Assembly (NCBI RefSeq): GCF_009711085.1
Contig: NZ_WMKA01000003.1
Span: 62,001-126,000 of the forward strand
Origin: Cellulosimicrobium composti
Lineage (GTDB): Bacteria; Actinomycetota; Actinomycetes; Actinomycetales; Cellulomonadaceae
Direction of reading: 5' to 3'
DNA length: 64,000 nt
Positions 9,441-17,558 of the stretch are shown here, piece by piece. A program made the position numbers and the translations under genes. The notes under the pieces were generated by a model that saw only the letters and a list, made by a program, of their open reading frames with translations, had not been told where the DNA came from and searched no databases. Positions within the stretch are counted from its first letter, which is position 1. Every line of letters starts with the position of its first letter.

Positions 9441-9483
9441 CCTGCCGGACCGTCCGCACGACGAGACCGCACGGAGGGGGACC

Positions 9484-10206
9484 GTGGACCACGTCGACGA
9501 GTGGTCGGCCCTGGCCGACGCCTGGGCGCGCTGGTGGGCGCCTGCCGCCGCCCCGGCCCAGCACGCGATCCTCGACGCGGCTCGCGTCGGGCCCGGCACG
9601 CGCGTGCTCGACGTCGGGTGCGGCACGGGCGAGCTCGTGGCCATGGCCGTCGAGCGCGGGGCCGAGGCCGCCGGGTGCGACGCGGCCGAGGGCATGATCG
9701 ACGTCGCCCGGCGCCGGAGCCCGGACGCGGACCTGCGCGTCGCGCACGCCGAGCGCCTCCCGTGGCCCGACGACTCCTTCGACCTCGTGGCGCTCGTCAA
9801 CGCGCTCGCGTTCACCGACGTCGCGCAGACGCTCGTCGAGTGCCGCCGTGTCGGCGCCGCCGTGGCCGTCGCGACGTGGGCCGAGGACGACCTCAACGAG
9901 CTCACGGTGCTCGAGCGCGTCGTCGCGGGCGAGGACCACGAGCCGAGCGACGAGACGCGCGAGGAGGGGCACGTCGGGGCGCTCCTGGCCGAGCACGGCT
10001 TCACCCTGGAGACCGAGCAGCTCGCCCCGGCGCCCATGGTGCTCGCCGACGCCGACGAGCTCGTCGCCGCGATCATGTTCGGCGAGTCCGACGAGCTGCG
10101 CGCCGAGCTGCGCCCCGACGTCCTCGCGGCCGCCCGGCCGTTCCGCCGGCCCGACGGCTCGTACCTCCTGCGCAACGCCTTCCGCTGGGCCCTCGCCCGC
10201 CGCTGA
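9484..10206 (+). CDS. Class I SAM-dependent methyltransferase
   Basis: 240 residues. SAM-binding motif I is VLDVGCGTGE near residues 40-49, followed by an acidic motif II (GCDAAEGMIDVA) and the motif IV region (DSFDLVALVNAL), as in the Methyltransf_11 family. The substrate cannot be told. The GTG start at 9484 follows a GGAGGGGG ribosome site. It lies 43 bp behind disA and may be co-transcribed, but no functional link is evident. Confidence 0.85.
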   Translation: MDHVDEWSALADAWARWWAPAAAPAQHAILDAARVGPGTRVLDVGCGTGELVAMAVERGAEAAGCDAAEGMIDVARRRSPDADLRVAHAERLPWPDDSFDLVALVNALAFTDVAQTLVECRRVGAAVAVATWAEDDLNELTVLERVVAGEDHEPSDETREEGHVGALLAEHGFTLETEQLAPAPMVLADADELVAAIMFGESDELRAELRPDVLAAARPFRRPDGSYLLRNAFRWALARR

Positions 10207-10237
10207 CGCGATCCCGGCTGCCATACGGCCCACCCGC

Positions 10238-10292
10238 CGAACACGGGGTTGATGTCGTCATCCCGTCGATAACGACATCAACCCCGTGTTCG
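10238..10292. terminator. Perfect 21-bp inverted repeat between convergent genes
   Basis: Arms 10238-10258 and 10272-10292 are exact reverse complements around a 13-nt loop. Just beyond, at about 10305-10317, is a partial copy of the arm end (CCCCGTGTTCG). It lies between the methyltransferase and the convergent glycosidase gene, so a bidirectional terminator is likely. Its less GC-biased arm sequence and the extra partial copy also suggest a REP-like repeat. Confidence 0.65.
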
Positions 10293-10334
10293 CGACCGCG
10301 GAGCCCCGTGTTCGGGGCAGCGGTACCTGGCGGC

Positions 10335-13300
10335 TCAGCCGCAGGTGCGCGCGTCGTACTGCTCGGCGACCGTCGTCGACCTCCCCTCGGCGTCGGTGGC
10401 CACCACCGTGACCTCACCGGCCTCGACCGACGCCACGCGCGACGCGAACGACTGGTAGGCGTTCGCGCCCGGCTCGACGCCGTTGACGGTCTTCGTGCCG
10501 AACGGCGTGTCGAGCCGGACCGTGAGCGGCACCTCGTCGTCGTTCTGCGCACGGACCGCGACGTAGACCTTGCCTGCGAGGCAGCGGGTCTCGGCCGTGA
10601 CGCTCACCGCCGGGCCCGCCGGGACGCCGTCGCCCACGGTGAGGGTGAGCGTCGTGGACGTCGTGCCCGCCGTGCTCACGTAGTCCGGCAGGACGAGGTC
10701 ACCCCGGATCACGTACACGCCCGGCGTCTCCACGACCGACTCGTCGTAGTCCCACTCGACGCCGATCGCCTGGTTGTCGCGCGATCCGTCGTTGTAGGAG
10801 ACGAGGACCTTCGTGGGCAGCCAGGGCTGCTCGCCGACGTCGACGCTCTGCTCGAACTGCTCGGCGCCCTGGATCGAGATGCCGCCCTGCGAGCTCTCCG
10901 GCCGCACGTAGACCTGCGCCTCGGCGATGAGGCCGTACGTCGTGTTCGTGCCGTAGACCGTGAAGGGCTCGACGTTGGTCTCCGCCACCATGGCCGGCGT
11001 GATCGGCTGCCACGTGAAGTCGACCGCGCCCCGGCGCCCGCTGGAGTAGACGACGTCGAGCGACGCCGGCAGCTCGGGCACCTCGCCCGTCACCGTGCGG
11101 AGGATCACCGGGCTCGCGACGGAGTCCACGGTGTCGCCGTTGACGCGCCAGCGCAGGATGCCGGTCCCGGCACCGCTGCCCTGCACGCCGGTGATGCGCA
11201 CGCGCAGGTAGCTCGCCTCGACGGGCTCGAACTCGAGATGGTTGTACGCGTTGCGCTGGAGCGCGCCCGCGTACGTGGAGCCGCCGGTGAGGGTGACGGG
11301 CGTCCAGCTCGTGCCGTCCTGCGAGTACTCGACGGTGTACGTGTCCGCGCGCGGCATGCGCGTCCCGCCGTTGTCGTCGTACCAGTAGATGTCGGTCGAC
11401 GCGACGAGCACCGGCGACTGCCACGCGTACCGGATCCACGCCGCGGTCTGCGGGCTCGTCCCGTTGGCCGGCTGACCCCACGTGCCCCAGCCCTGACCCG
11501 TCCCGGGGTTCGAGCTCCCCGGGGTCGACGACTCGTTGACGCGCAGCGGGTTCTCCCACGACGCCGACCCGCTCGTCGTGATCGTCGCGAGCGCACCGAA
11601 CTCGGCGGACGTCGCCTTCTCGGTGAGCTCGACCTCGACGTCGCGCTCGGTCGTGAGCTCGCCGTCCGACGCCGTGAGGCGGAAGACGTACTCGCCCGCG
11701 ACCGTGCCCGTCACCGTCGTGGTGAGGGAGCCGGCGTCGCCGAAGATGACGCCCGCGCCGTCGGGCGCCGAGACCGTCGACCACCCGTACTCGATCGTGC
11801 CGTCCTCGGGGATGCCGTCGTCGGTCACGGTGCCGACGAGCGTCGTGGACAGGTTGCCGTCCTTCGACCGGTCGACGGTCACGCCGACCGTCGGGGCGTC
11901 GTTGACGACCTCGGGCACGTCGCGGCCCGAGTCGAACACCTGGATCTCCGAGATCGCCGTCCAGAACGACGGCGTGTTCGTGAACGCGACGCGGACCTTG
12001 TCCGTCGTCACGGCCTCGAAGAGCGCCTCGTTGAACTTCGGGCCCGGGATCTTCGGCGCCTTGAAGGTGTCGGGGACCGACGTCCAGCCGCCCGAGCCGT
12101 CGGGCACCTGGATCGAGTACCGCAACGGCTCGCGGTACCCGCCGGCCTGCCGGTCGCTGACGAACCAGACCTTGACGTTGTCGAACGTCGTGGGCTCGCC
12201 GAGGTCGAGCTCGACGTAGCCCGTGTCGCCCTCGGTGCCGTAGTTGCCCCAGTAGGGCTCGTTGGCCGTGCTGCCGTCGGTGACCGCGGCGAGCGACACC
12301 GGCCGCTCGGTCTCCTTGATCGCGCCCGTCGTGTAGTTCATCGAGCCCGTGCTCCAGCCCGGGGTGTGGAACTGGCGCCACGGCGTCGGGCGTGCGCCCT
12401 GCTGGGTGGCCGACGACGACAGCTCGGCGCCGCGCGCGAGGTTGCCCGCGTCCTCGGTGAGGTCGATGCCCGCCGTCCTGAGGTACGCGACGACGCGCTC
12501 GTCCTCGATCGGGGTGTCCACGGCCGTGGGCACGTCGGCGCCCTCGTCCGCGACGACCTCGACCGCGAGGCCCGCGTCGGACTCGACGACCTCGTTCGCC
12601 GCCGGGTCGTAGACGAAACGGCCGAGCGCGTCGGCAGCGGCCTTGCGCTCCCCGTCGACGAACAGGCTGTACCCCGCCCCGAGGCCGTAGTGCGACCCGT
12701 CCTCGTCCCACACGATCGTCACGTCGTGGCCGTGGTAGCGCAGGTTGTTGACCATGAAGTGCTCGTACCCGAGGTCGATCGGCCAGAGCTCGATCTTGTC
12801 GTCGGACCGCGGCTGGATGCCGCCCATGTCCTCGACGTAGATGTAGTTCATGTTGCCGAGCATCACGTGGTTGGGGTTGTTGCGGTTGAACGTGCGCGTG
12901 CTCGGGTTCCAGTTCGAGTAGTACTCGGCCTGGTTGGGCACGAGCGCGTTGCCGTTCGGGTAGATGCTCCACGCCATCCAGTCGAGCAGCTTCGCGGCGT
13001 ACTCGGGGGTGATGTACGTGTGGTCGGGGTCGTAGTGCCGCAGCGCGGAGCGCACGCCGCGGTACTGGACCGTGAAGTTGATGTTGGAGAAGTTGTTGGA
13101 GCCGCCGATCCCGAACTTGGCCCGGTCGTACTGGTTGGCCGTGTAGAACGGGAAGATCGGGAAGTTGTCGCCGTACCGCAGGAAGCGGAAGCCGTCGACG
13201 TACTGGTCGGCGTCCTCGAACGGGATGAGGTTCTCGGCGTAGATGTCGTAGAGGTTCGACTCCTTCGCCGGGATGAGGTCGCGCTCGGCGGCGCTGAGCG

Positions 13301-15041
13301 GGTTCTGGGCACCGCCGGACGTCGCACCGTGCGACGTGCCGGCGAGGAACATGCGCATCTCCTCGCTCCACAGGCGGCCGAGGATCGCGTCGCGGATCTC
13401 GTCCGCGGTCTCGCCCATCTCCGCGACCTTCGCCGGGTCCGCCCCGGCCATCGCGTAGAGCTGGCGCGCCGCGTCGAACGCGCCCCACACGTAGGCCGAC
13501 TCGGGCCGCTCGATCGTGCGCGCACCCGGGGCGCCCGCGTTCACCTTGGGGTACCCGAAGCTGATCGCGTCGGCGTCGTTGCCGGGCATGTAGTTGGTGT
13601 CGTACGCGATGAGCCCGTCACCGTTGCCGTCGTAGTGCTCGAGCTGCCCCGTGCCGTCGCCCTCGAAGTACGTCGCGAAGCGCTCGGCGACCGCCGGACC
13701 GCCGCCGTGCACGTTGTACGCCTCGAGGCCCGCGGTGCCGAGGTACTGCGAGTAGTGGTTGTTCCAGCTCGTGTGCCCCGGGCTGTCGAGGAACGCGGAC
13801 GCCCCGGACAGCTCGCCGATGTTGAGGATCTGCCCGTAGCCGAGGTACGGGTTGCGGATCCACTTGGTGTCCTGCAGGTGCATGGGCTGCGTGAGCGCCA
13901 CCGCGTTCTGGTAGAGGTTCACGCCCTCGATCGTCGTCGGGTACTGGTAGACGTAGCCCGGCTCGTTCGCGTCGAGGCTGTTGTACCGCTCGCCCCACCA
14001 GCGGTACACGATCGCCTTCTCGACCGCCGGGTCCGGCACGTCGATGTAGGGGATGTCCTGCGCCCACTGCCGGTTGAACGCCGTCACGCCCGTGCGGAAC
14101 GCGTCCGCGGGCGCGAGCTCGGCGTACTCGTGGAAGCTCTTCACGGACTCCGGGAGCGTGTCGCTGGAGAGGACACCGACGACGGAGAGGTCGACCGAGC
14201 CCCCGGCGGGGACGGTGACCTCACGGTCCAGGTTGGTGCCCGAGCGCTCGAACCCGGGTGCCTTGAGCCCGATCGTCACGTCGGCCCACGGCGTGTCGAC
14301 GAGCCCGTTGTTCGCGCCGCTCGTCAGGGTGCGCGTGCCCGTCAGCTCGTCCGCGGACTCCGTGGACGTCGTCGCGAGCGGCGACGACGCCCGGACGGTG
14401 AACGTCACGTCGCTCGTGCCCGGGTTGCTGAACGTGATGGCGGACAGCGCCACGTTGTCGTACGTGATGAGCTTCTTGAGGTCCGCGACGACGCCCGTCG
14501 ACCCGACGGTGTAGCGCGCCTTCGCGTGGCTCGGCGCGTTGAAGCGCTGGGCCCCGACCTCGGTGACCGTCTGCCCCGGCACCGTCACGGTGTAGAGGTT
14601 GCCGAGGTTGTTGGGGCCGCCCGCGAACGCAGACCCGGCGAAGCCCATGACTCCCCAGTTGCTGTTGCCGCGCATGTGCAGCGAGCGCCCGCGCGTCTGC
14701 AGCACGTTGTTGCCGGACGTGCCGCTCACCCCGAGCACGCGGTCGAGGTAGTAGTCCGTGCCTCCCGCGGCGAGGTCCTTGTCGAAGATCGACCCGTGCA
14801 TCGACCCGGCGGTCCACGGCACGCCGGGCTCGAGCGCCGCGGCGACCGGACCCAGGTTCGAGTAGACCGGGTCACCGATGTCCATCGAGTCGGTCGTGCC
14901 GCTCGTGTAGACGCCGATGTCGCTCTCGTTGCCCGGCACGACGTCGGCCTGCGCCGCCGGTGCCACCAGGGCGACGCCGGTCACGGCCATCGCCCCTGTC
15001 ATCGCCGAGGCGACGACCCTTCTGAACGCTCTCCCCGACAT
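10335..15041 (-). CDS. Very large secreted glycosidase with an MGH1-like (alpha/alpha)6 barrel, possible GH121 beta-L-arabinobiosidase
   Basis: 1568 residues from the ATG at 15041 (AGAGGA upstream; signal peptide 1-32 ending AQA). An N-terminal beta-sandwich (about 33-320) precedes a helical barrel (about 320-860, with VYRWWGERYNS, YPTTIEGVNLYQ and ESAYVWGAFDAARQ). Then follow a discoidin-like domain (862-1037), a PKD-like domain (1045-1140), a WGTW module (1145-1300), two Big_4-like modules (1305-1470) and the two-cysteine C-terminal domain (1479-1568). Size, fold and shared operator with GH43/GH127/importer recall HypBA2 of the bifidobacterial extensin pathway, which releases a beta-arabinose disaccharide. 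The family number is inference: GH142 or another GH63-like family is possible. Confidence 0.8.
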   Translation of the reverse strand: MSGRAFRRVVASAMTGAMAVTGVALVAPAAQADVVPGNESDIGVYTSGTTDSMDIGDPVYSNLGPVAAALEPGVPWTAGSMHGSIFDKDLAAGGTDYYLDRVLGVSGTSGNNVLQTRGRSLHMRGNSNWGVMGFAGSAFAGGPNNLGNLYTVTVPGQTVTEVGAQRFNAPSHAKARYTVGSTGVVADLKKLITYDNVALSAITFSNPGTSDVTFTVRASSPLATTSTESADELTGTRTLTSGANNGLVDTPWADVTIGLKAPGFERSGTNLDREVTVPAGGSVDLSVVGVLSSDTLPESVKSFHEYAELAPADAFRTGVTAFNRQWAQDIPYIDVPDPAVEKAIVYRWWGERYNSLDANEPGYVYQYPTTIEGVNLYQNAVALTQPMHLQDTKWIRNPYLGYGQILNIGELSGASAFLDSPGHTSWNNHYSQYLGTAGLEAYNVHGGGPAVAERFATYFEGDGTGQLEHYDGNGDGLIAYDTNYMPGNDADAISFGYPKVNAGAPGARTIERPESAYVWGAFDAARQLYAMAGADPAKVAEMGETADEIRDAILGRLWSEEMRMFLAGTSHGATSGGAQNPLSAAERDLIPAKESNLYDIYAENLIPFEDADQYVDGFRFLRYGDNFPIFPFYTANQYDRAKFGIGGSNNFSNINFTVQYRGVRSALRHYDPDHTYITPEYAAKLLDWMAWSIYPNGNALVPNQAEYYSNWNPSTRTFNRNNPNHVMLGNMNYIYVEDMGGIQPRSDDKIELWPIDLGYEHFMVNNLRYHGHDVTIVWDEDGSHYGLGAGYSLFVDGERKAAADALGRFVYDPAANEVVESDAGLAVEVVADEGADVPTAVDTPIEDERVVAYLRTAGIDLTEDAGNLARGAELSSSATQQGARPTPWRQFHTPGWSTGSMNYTTGAIKETERPVSLAAVTDGSTANEPYWGNYGTEGDTGYVELDLGEPTTFDNVKVWFVSDRQAGGYREPLRYSIQVPDGSGGWTSVPDTFKAPKIPGPKFNEALFEAVTTDKVRVAFTNTPSFWTAISEIQVFDSGRDVPEVVNDAPTVGVTVDRSKDGNLSTTLVGTVTDDGIPEDGTIEYGWSTVSAPDGAGVIFGDAGSLTTTVTGTVAGEYVFRLTASDGELTTERDVEVELTEKATSAEFGALATITTSGSASWENPLRVNESSTPGSSNPGTGQGWGTWGQPANGTSPQTAAWIRYAWQSPVLVASTDIYWYDDNGGTRMPRADTYTVEYSQDGTSWTPVTLTGGSTYAGALQRNAYNHLEFEPVEASYLRVRITGVQGSGAGTGILRWRVNGDTVDSVASPVILRTVTGEVPELPASLDVVYSSGRRGAVDFTWQPITPAMVAETNVEPFTVYGTNTTYGLIAEAQVYVRPESSQGGISIQGAEQFEQSVDVGEQPWLPTKVLVSYNDGSRDNQAIGVEWDYDESVVETPGVYVIRGDLVLPDYVSTAGTTSTTLTLTVGDGVPAGPAVSVTAETRCLAGKVYVAVRAQNDDEVPLTVRLDTPFGTKTVNGVEPGANAYQSFASRVASVEAGEVTVVATDAEGRSTTVAEQYDARTCG
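10338..10607 (-). other. Conserved two-cysteine C-terminal domain, copy 2
   Basis: Residues 1479-1568: RCLAGKVYVAVRA, TPFGT, GVEPGANAYQSFA, terminal RTCG. By eye about three quarters identical over its first 60 residues to the copy in the GH30 protein 50 kb away. Confidence 0.8.
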
Positions 15042-15103
15042 CACCAAGTCCTCTCCATCGGGAACCGGAACCGTCTCGGGACGACGTCGCGGACGCGCGT
15101 CGC

Positions 15104-15129
15104 GCGGGCGGACCGCCTCGTCCGCCCGC
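15104..15129 (-). promoter_or_regulatory. Leader hairpin in the large glycosidase mRNA
   Basis: Perfect 10-bp stem (15104-15113 with 15120-15129, 6-nt loop). Its start-proximal edge is 63 nt from the ATG, the same distance as in the GH43 leader. A second stem (15191-15198 with 15203-15210) lies farther upstream. Confidence 0.5.
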
Positions 15130-15266
15130 CCTGCCCGGGACGCATGACCTCGTTCGTCGTCCTGCTCGCGCCGCACCGCGGAGCGCTCGTGCCGGGGCGA
15201 GCGCCCCGGCGCCCTCCGCGGTGAGGTCGCCAGTCGCGAGCCAGTCAACCAGCCGGATCGCTCGAC

Positions 15267-15282
15267 CGCAATGGTTTTCGGT
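15267..15282. promoter_or_regulatory. Putative LacI-type operator, site B
   Basis: CGCAATGGTTTTCGGT, the exact 16-bp copy of site A (5976-5991), here 226 bp upstream of the large glycosidase start. Confidence 0.6.
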
Positions 15283-15614
15283 CTCGACTTCGGGAGGCGA
15301 AACGTCGAGACCGTCGGGCCTCGAGCGGACACTTTCGTTGGTATGCCGGTGTTCTTGGTTCCTGCGACGCAATCTCACTCTCAGGCCGATGGAGGTGGGA
15401 GGCAAACCTCCGAAAGCGAGTGGTCATCGCTTTCACACCGTCCGGTGAGGTCAGGCGCCGGGCGGGTGAACGGGCCACGATCGACGCACCGCCGGCGTCG
15501 CCCGCTCCGGCGGGTGCGGCGGCGCCAGCGGGTGCGGCGACCCCGACGGGCGGCGGCGTCACCTCCGGCGCGCGGCCCACCCTCGGCGGCCGAAGTCACG
15601 CCCGACGGGCGAGA

Positions 15615-16373
15615 TCACCCCTCGGTGGGCGCGGTCGCCTCCTCCGGCGCGGTCGCGCCGTCCGCCGGGGTCGCGCCGTCCGTGGCCGGCGGCGTCGTGG
15701 CCTCCGGGTCGGGCGTGGGTTCGGGCGGCGGGAGCAGGGTGAACGTCACGGGCTCGCTCGTCGCGCCCTCGACGCCCGCGATGCTCAGGACCGCGGTGTA
15801 GGTCCCGGGCCCGACCTCCGGCTGGTCGGGGGCGCAGCCCTCGACGGACCGGTGCCGGTCCCAGCGCACGAGCCGCGACGGGTCCTCGTCGCCGGTGCTC
15901 ATGAGCAGAAGGCGCTCCGTCGAGCCGCAGTGCGCGGACGACCAGACGAGCTCGTCGCCCGCGTAGACGAGCACCTGGCGGCCGGCGTCCGAGCCGTCGA
16001 CGAGGCACGGACGGCCGCCCGACTGCCGGACGGTCACGTCGAGCTGGACGGCGCGGCCGGGCTCGTACTCCGTGGCGCTGGCCGCGAGCGCCAGCTCGAG
16101 CGACGCGGCCGTGCAGTCCTGGGGCGGTCCGGGGGCGTCGGGCGTGGGCGGCGCCGACTTCCCCTCCTGGGCGACGGCGTCGCGGTCGAGGAGCGGCACG
16201 ACGGCGCGCACGACGACCTGCCCGAGCAGGACGAGCCCGACGACGAGGGCGGCGAGCAGGAGGAGCGCGACGAGACGGCGCCGCAGCAGGGCCCCGCGGG
16301 TGGGCCTGCGGCCGGGCCCGGTGCGCGGGCTGCTGCTGGGCCGGGGGGCGCGGTCGGTCCGCGGCGTGCTCAC
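15615..16373 (-). CDS. Membrane-anchored extracytoplasmic protein of unknown function
   Basis: 252 residues. The GTG start at 16373 has GGAGG placed correctly upstream. An Arg-rich cytoplasmic N-terminus leads to one transmembrane helix (VALLLLAALVVGLVLLGQVV, about 36-55). An exported beta-rich domain with four cysteines (DCTAAS, PCLVDG, AHCGS, EGCAP) follows, then a Pro/Thr/Ala/Glu-rich tail of about 35 residues. The pattern resembles actinobacterial immunoglobulin-like exported domains of unknown function; I cannot name it. Divergent from mutY with 171 bp between. Confidence 0.75.
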   Translation of the reverse strand: MSTPRTDRAPRPSSSPRTGPGRRPTRGALLRRRLVALLLLAALVVGLVLLGQVVVRAVVPLLDRDAVAQEGKSAPPTPDAPGPPQDCTAASLELALAASATEYEPGRAVQLDVTVRQSGGRPCLVDGSDAGRQVLVYAGDELVWSSAHCGSTERLLLMSTGDEDPSRLVRWDRHRSVEGCAPDQPEVGPGTYTAVLSIAGVEGATSEPVTFTLLPPPEPTPDPEATTPPATDGATPADGATAPEEATAPTEG

Positions 16374-16544
16374 GGGTCCTCCGTCGTGGTGGTGCTGGTC
16401 GTCGCCCACGGTATCCGCGGGGGCAGCCGCCTCGGCCGGTGCCGCGCCGACGACGGCCCAGGTCGGGGCAGAATGGCCCGTGCCCCCGCTCCCCCGCCGC
16501 TCCCCCGAGGTGCCGCGCGCCCACCGAGAGGACGACCGTCTCCC

Positions 16545-17552
16545 ATGACCGCGGTGCGCCCCGCCCGGACGGCCGCTGCCCCGTTGTCCGCCGCCGCGAC
16601 GTCCGCCGCCGCGACGTCCGACGCCGCGTCGCCGGCCCCCACGACGCCGGACCCGGCGACGCCCGACGCGTACGCCGGGCTGCGCGACGCCGTCGGGCGC
16701 TGGTTCGCCGAGACGGCGCGCGACCTGCCGTGGCGCGCCGCGGACCGCACGGCGTGGGGCGTCCTCGTGAGCGAGGTCATGCTCCAGCAGACCCCGGTCG
16801 TGCGCGTCGAGCCCGTGTGGCGCGCGTGGATGGACCGGTGGCCGGAGCCGGCGGACCTCGCGGCGGCGCCGACGGCGGACGTGCTGCGCGCCTGGGGGCG
16901 CCTCGGCTACCCGCGCCGCGCGCTGCGCCTGCAGGAGTGCGCGCGCGCTGTCGTCGAGCGGCACGGCGGCCAGGTGCCCCGCGGCGAGGCGGCGCTGCGC
17001 GCGCTGCCGGGCGTCGGGGAGTACACCGCCGCGGCGGTGACCGCGTTCGCGCACGGGCGCCGCGCCGTCGTCGTCGACACGAACGTGCGCCGCGTGCTCG
17101 CGCGCGCCGTCGGGGGCGTCGCGCTGCCTGCGCCGTCGTACACGGCGGCCGAGCGCGCGACCGCCGCCGCGGTGGCGCCGCCCGGGGACGAGGACGCGGT
17201 GCTGTGGGCCGCCGCGTCGATGGAGCTGGGCGCGCTCGTGTGCACCGCCCGCGGTCCCCGGTGCGGGGCGTGCCCGGTGCGCGACGCGTGCGCGTGGCGG
17301 CGCGCCGGGCGGCCCGGCGACGAGCACGCCGACCGCCGCCGCACCCAGGCCTGGGCGGGCACCGACCGCCAGGCGCGCGGGCGCGTCATGGCGGTCCTGC
17401 GCGACGCGCCCGGGCCCGTGCCGCGCGCGGTCGTGGCCGGCGCGTGGCACGACGCCGCCCAGCTCGACCGCTGCGTCGCGAGCCTCGTCGAGGACGGGCT
17501 CGTCGAGCAGGTGGACGGGCCGGGCGGCGCGCTCTACCGGCTCCCCGCCTGA
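16545..17552 (+). CDS. mutY: A/G-specific adenine glycosylase MutY
   Basis: 335 residues. It removes adenine mispaired with 8-oxoguanine. Visible are VMLQQTP with the helix-hairpin-helix LPGVGEYTAAAV, the catalytic-Asp region VVDTNVRRVLAR, and the iron-sulfur cluster loop C-x6-C-x2-C-x5-C (CTARGPRCGACPVRDAC). The C-terminal NUDIX-like 8-oxoG domain of the Escherichia coli enzyme is replaced by a shorter segment, as is usual in actinobacteria. An Ala/Thr-rich stretch of about 40 residues precedes the domain. The ATG at 16545 has GAGAGGA upstream. It converges with the GH127 gene, with 6 bp between. Confidence 0.93.
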   Translation: MTAVRPARTAAAPLSAAATSAAATSDAASPAPTTPDPATPDAYAGLRDAVGRWFAETARDLPWRAADRTAWGVLVSEVMLQQTPVVRVEPVWRAWMDRWPEPADLAAAPTADVLRAWGRLGYPRRALRLQECARAVVERHGGQVPRGEAALRALPGVGEYTAAAVTAFAHGRRAVVVDTNVRRVLARAVGGVALPAPSYTAAERATAAAVAPPGDEDAVLWAAASMELGALVCTARGPRCGACPVRDACAWRRAGRPGDEHADRRRTQAWAGTDRQARGRVMAVLRDAPGPVPRAVVAGAWHDAAQLDRCVASLVEDGLVEQVDGPGGALYRLPA

Positions 17553-17558
17553 CCCGCG

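Larger units (their letters stand above)
15042..15614. other. 573-bp non-coding region upstream of the large glycosidase gene
   Basis: No credible gene on either strand. On the minus strand it holds a leader with hairpins at 15104-15129 and 15191-15210, a TTGACT at 15243-15248, operator site B at 15267-15282, and an 8-bp inverted repeat GAAAGCGA/TCGCTTTC at 15412-15434. The part nearest 15614 has short GCGGGTGCGGCG repeats. Confidence 0.6.

Noticed and set aside
9501-15224. 1907-residue plus-strand open frame across the methyltransferase and large glycosidase
   Set aside because: Shadow frame of low-complexity composition; the minus-strand protein has signal peptide and recognisable domains and the methyltransferase is in another frame.
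15378-15386. CTCTCAGGC resembling part of a glycine riboswitch
   Set aside because: The rest of the aptamer core (GCGCCGAAGGAGCAA-like segment) is absent and no glycine-related gene follows on that strand.
15271-15801. 176-residue plus-strand open frame in the region upstream of the large glycosidase
   Set aside because: Starts inside operator site B, has no ribosome site and overlaps the end of a better supported minus-strand gene.
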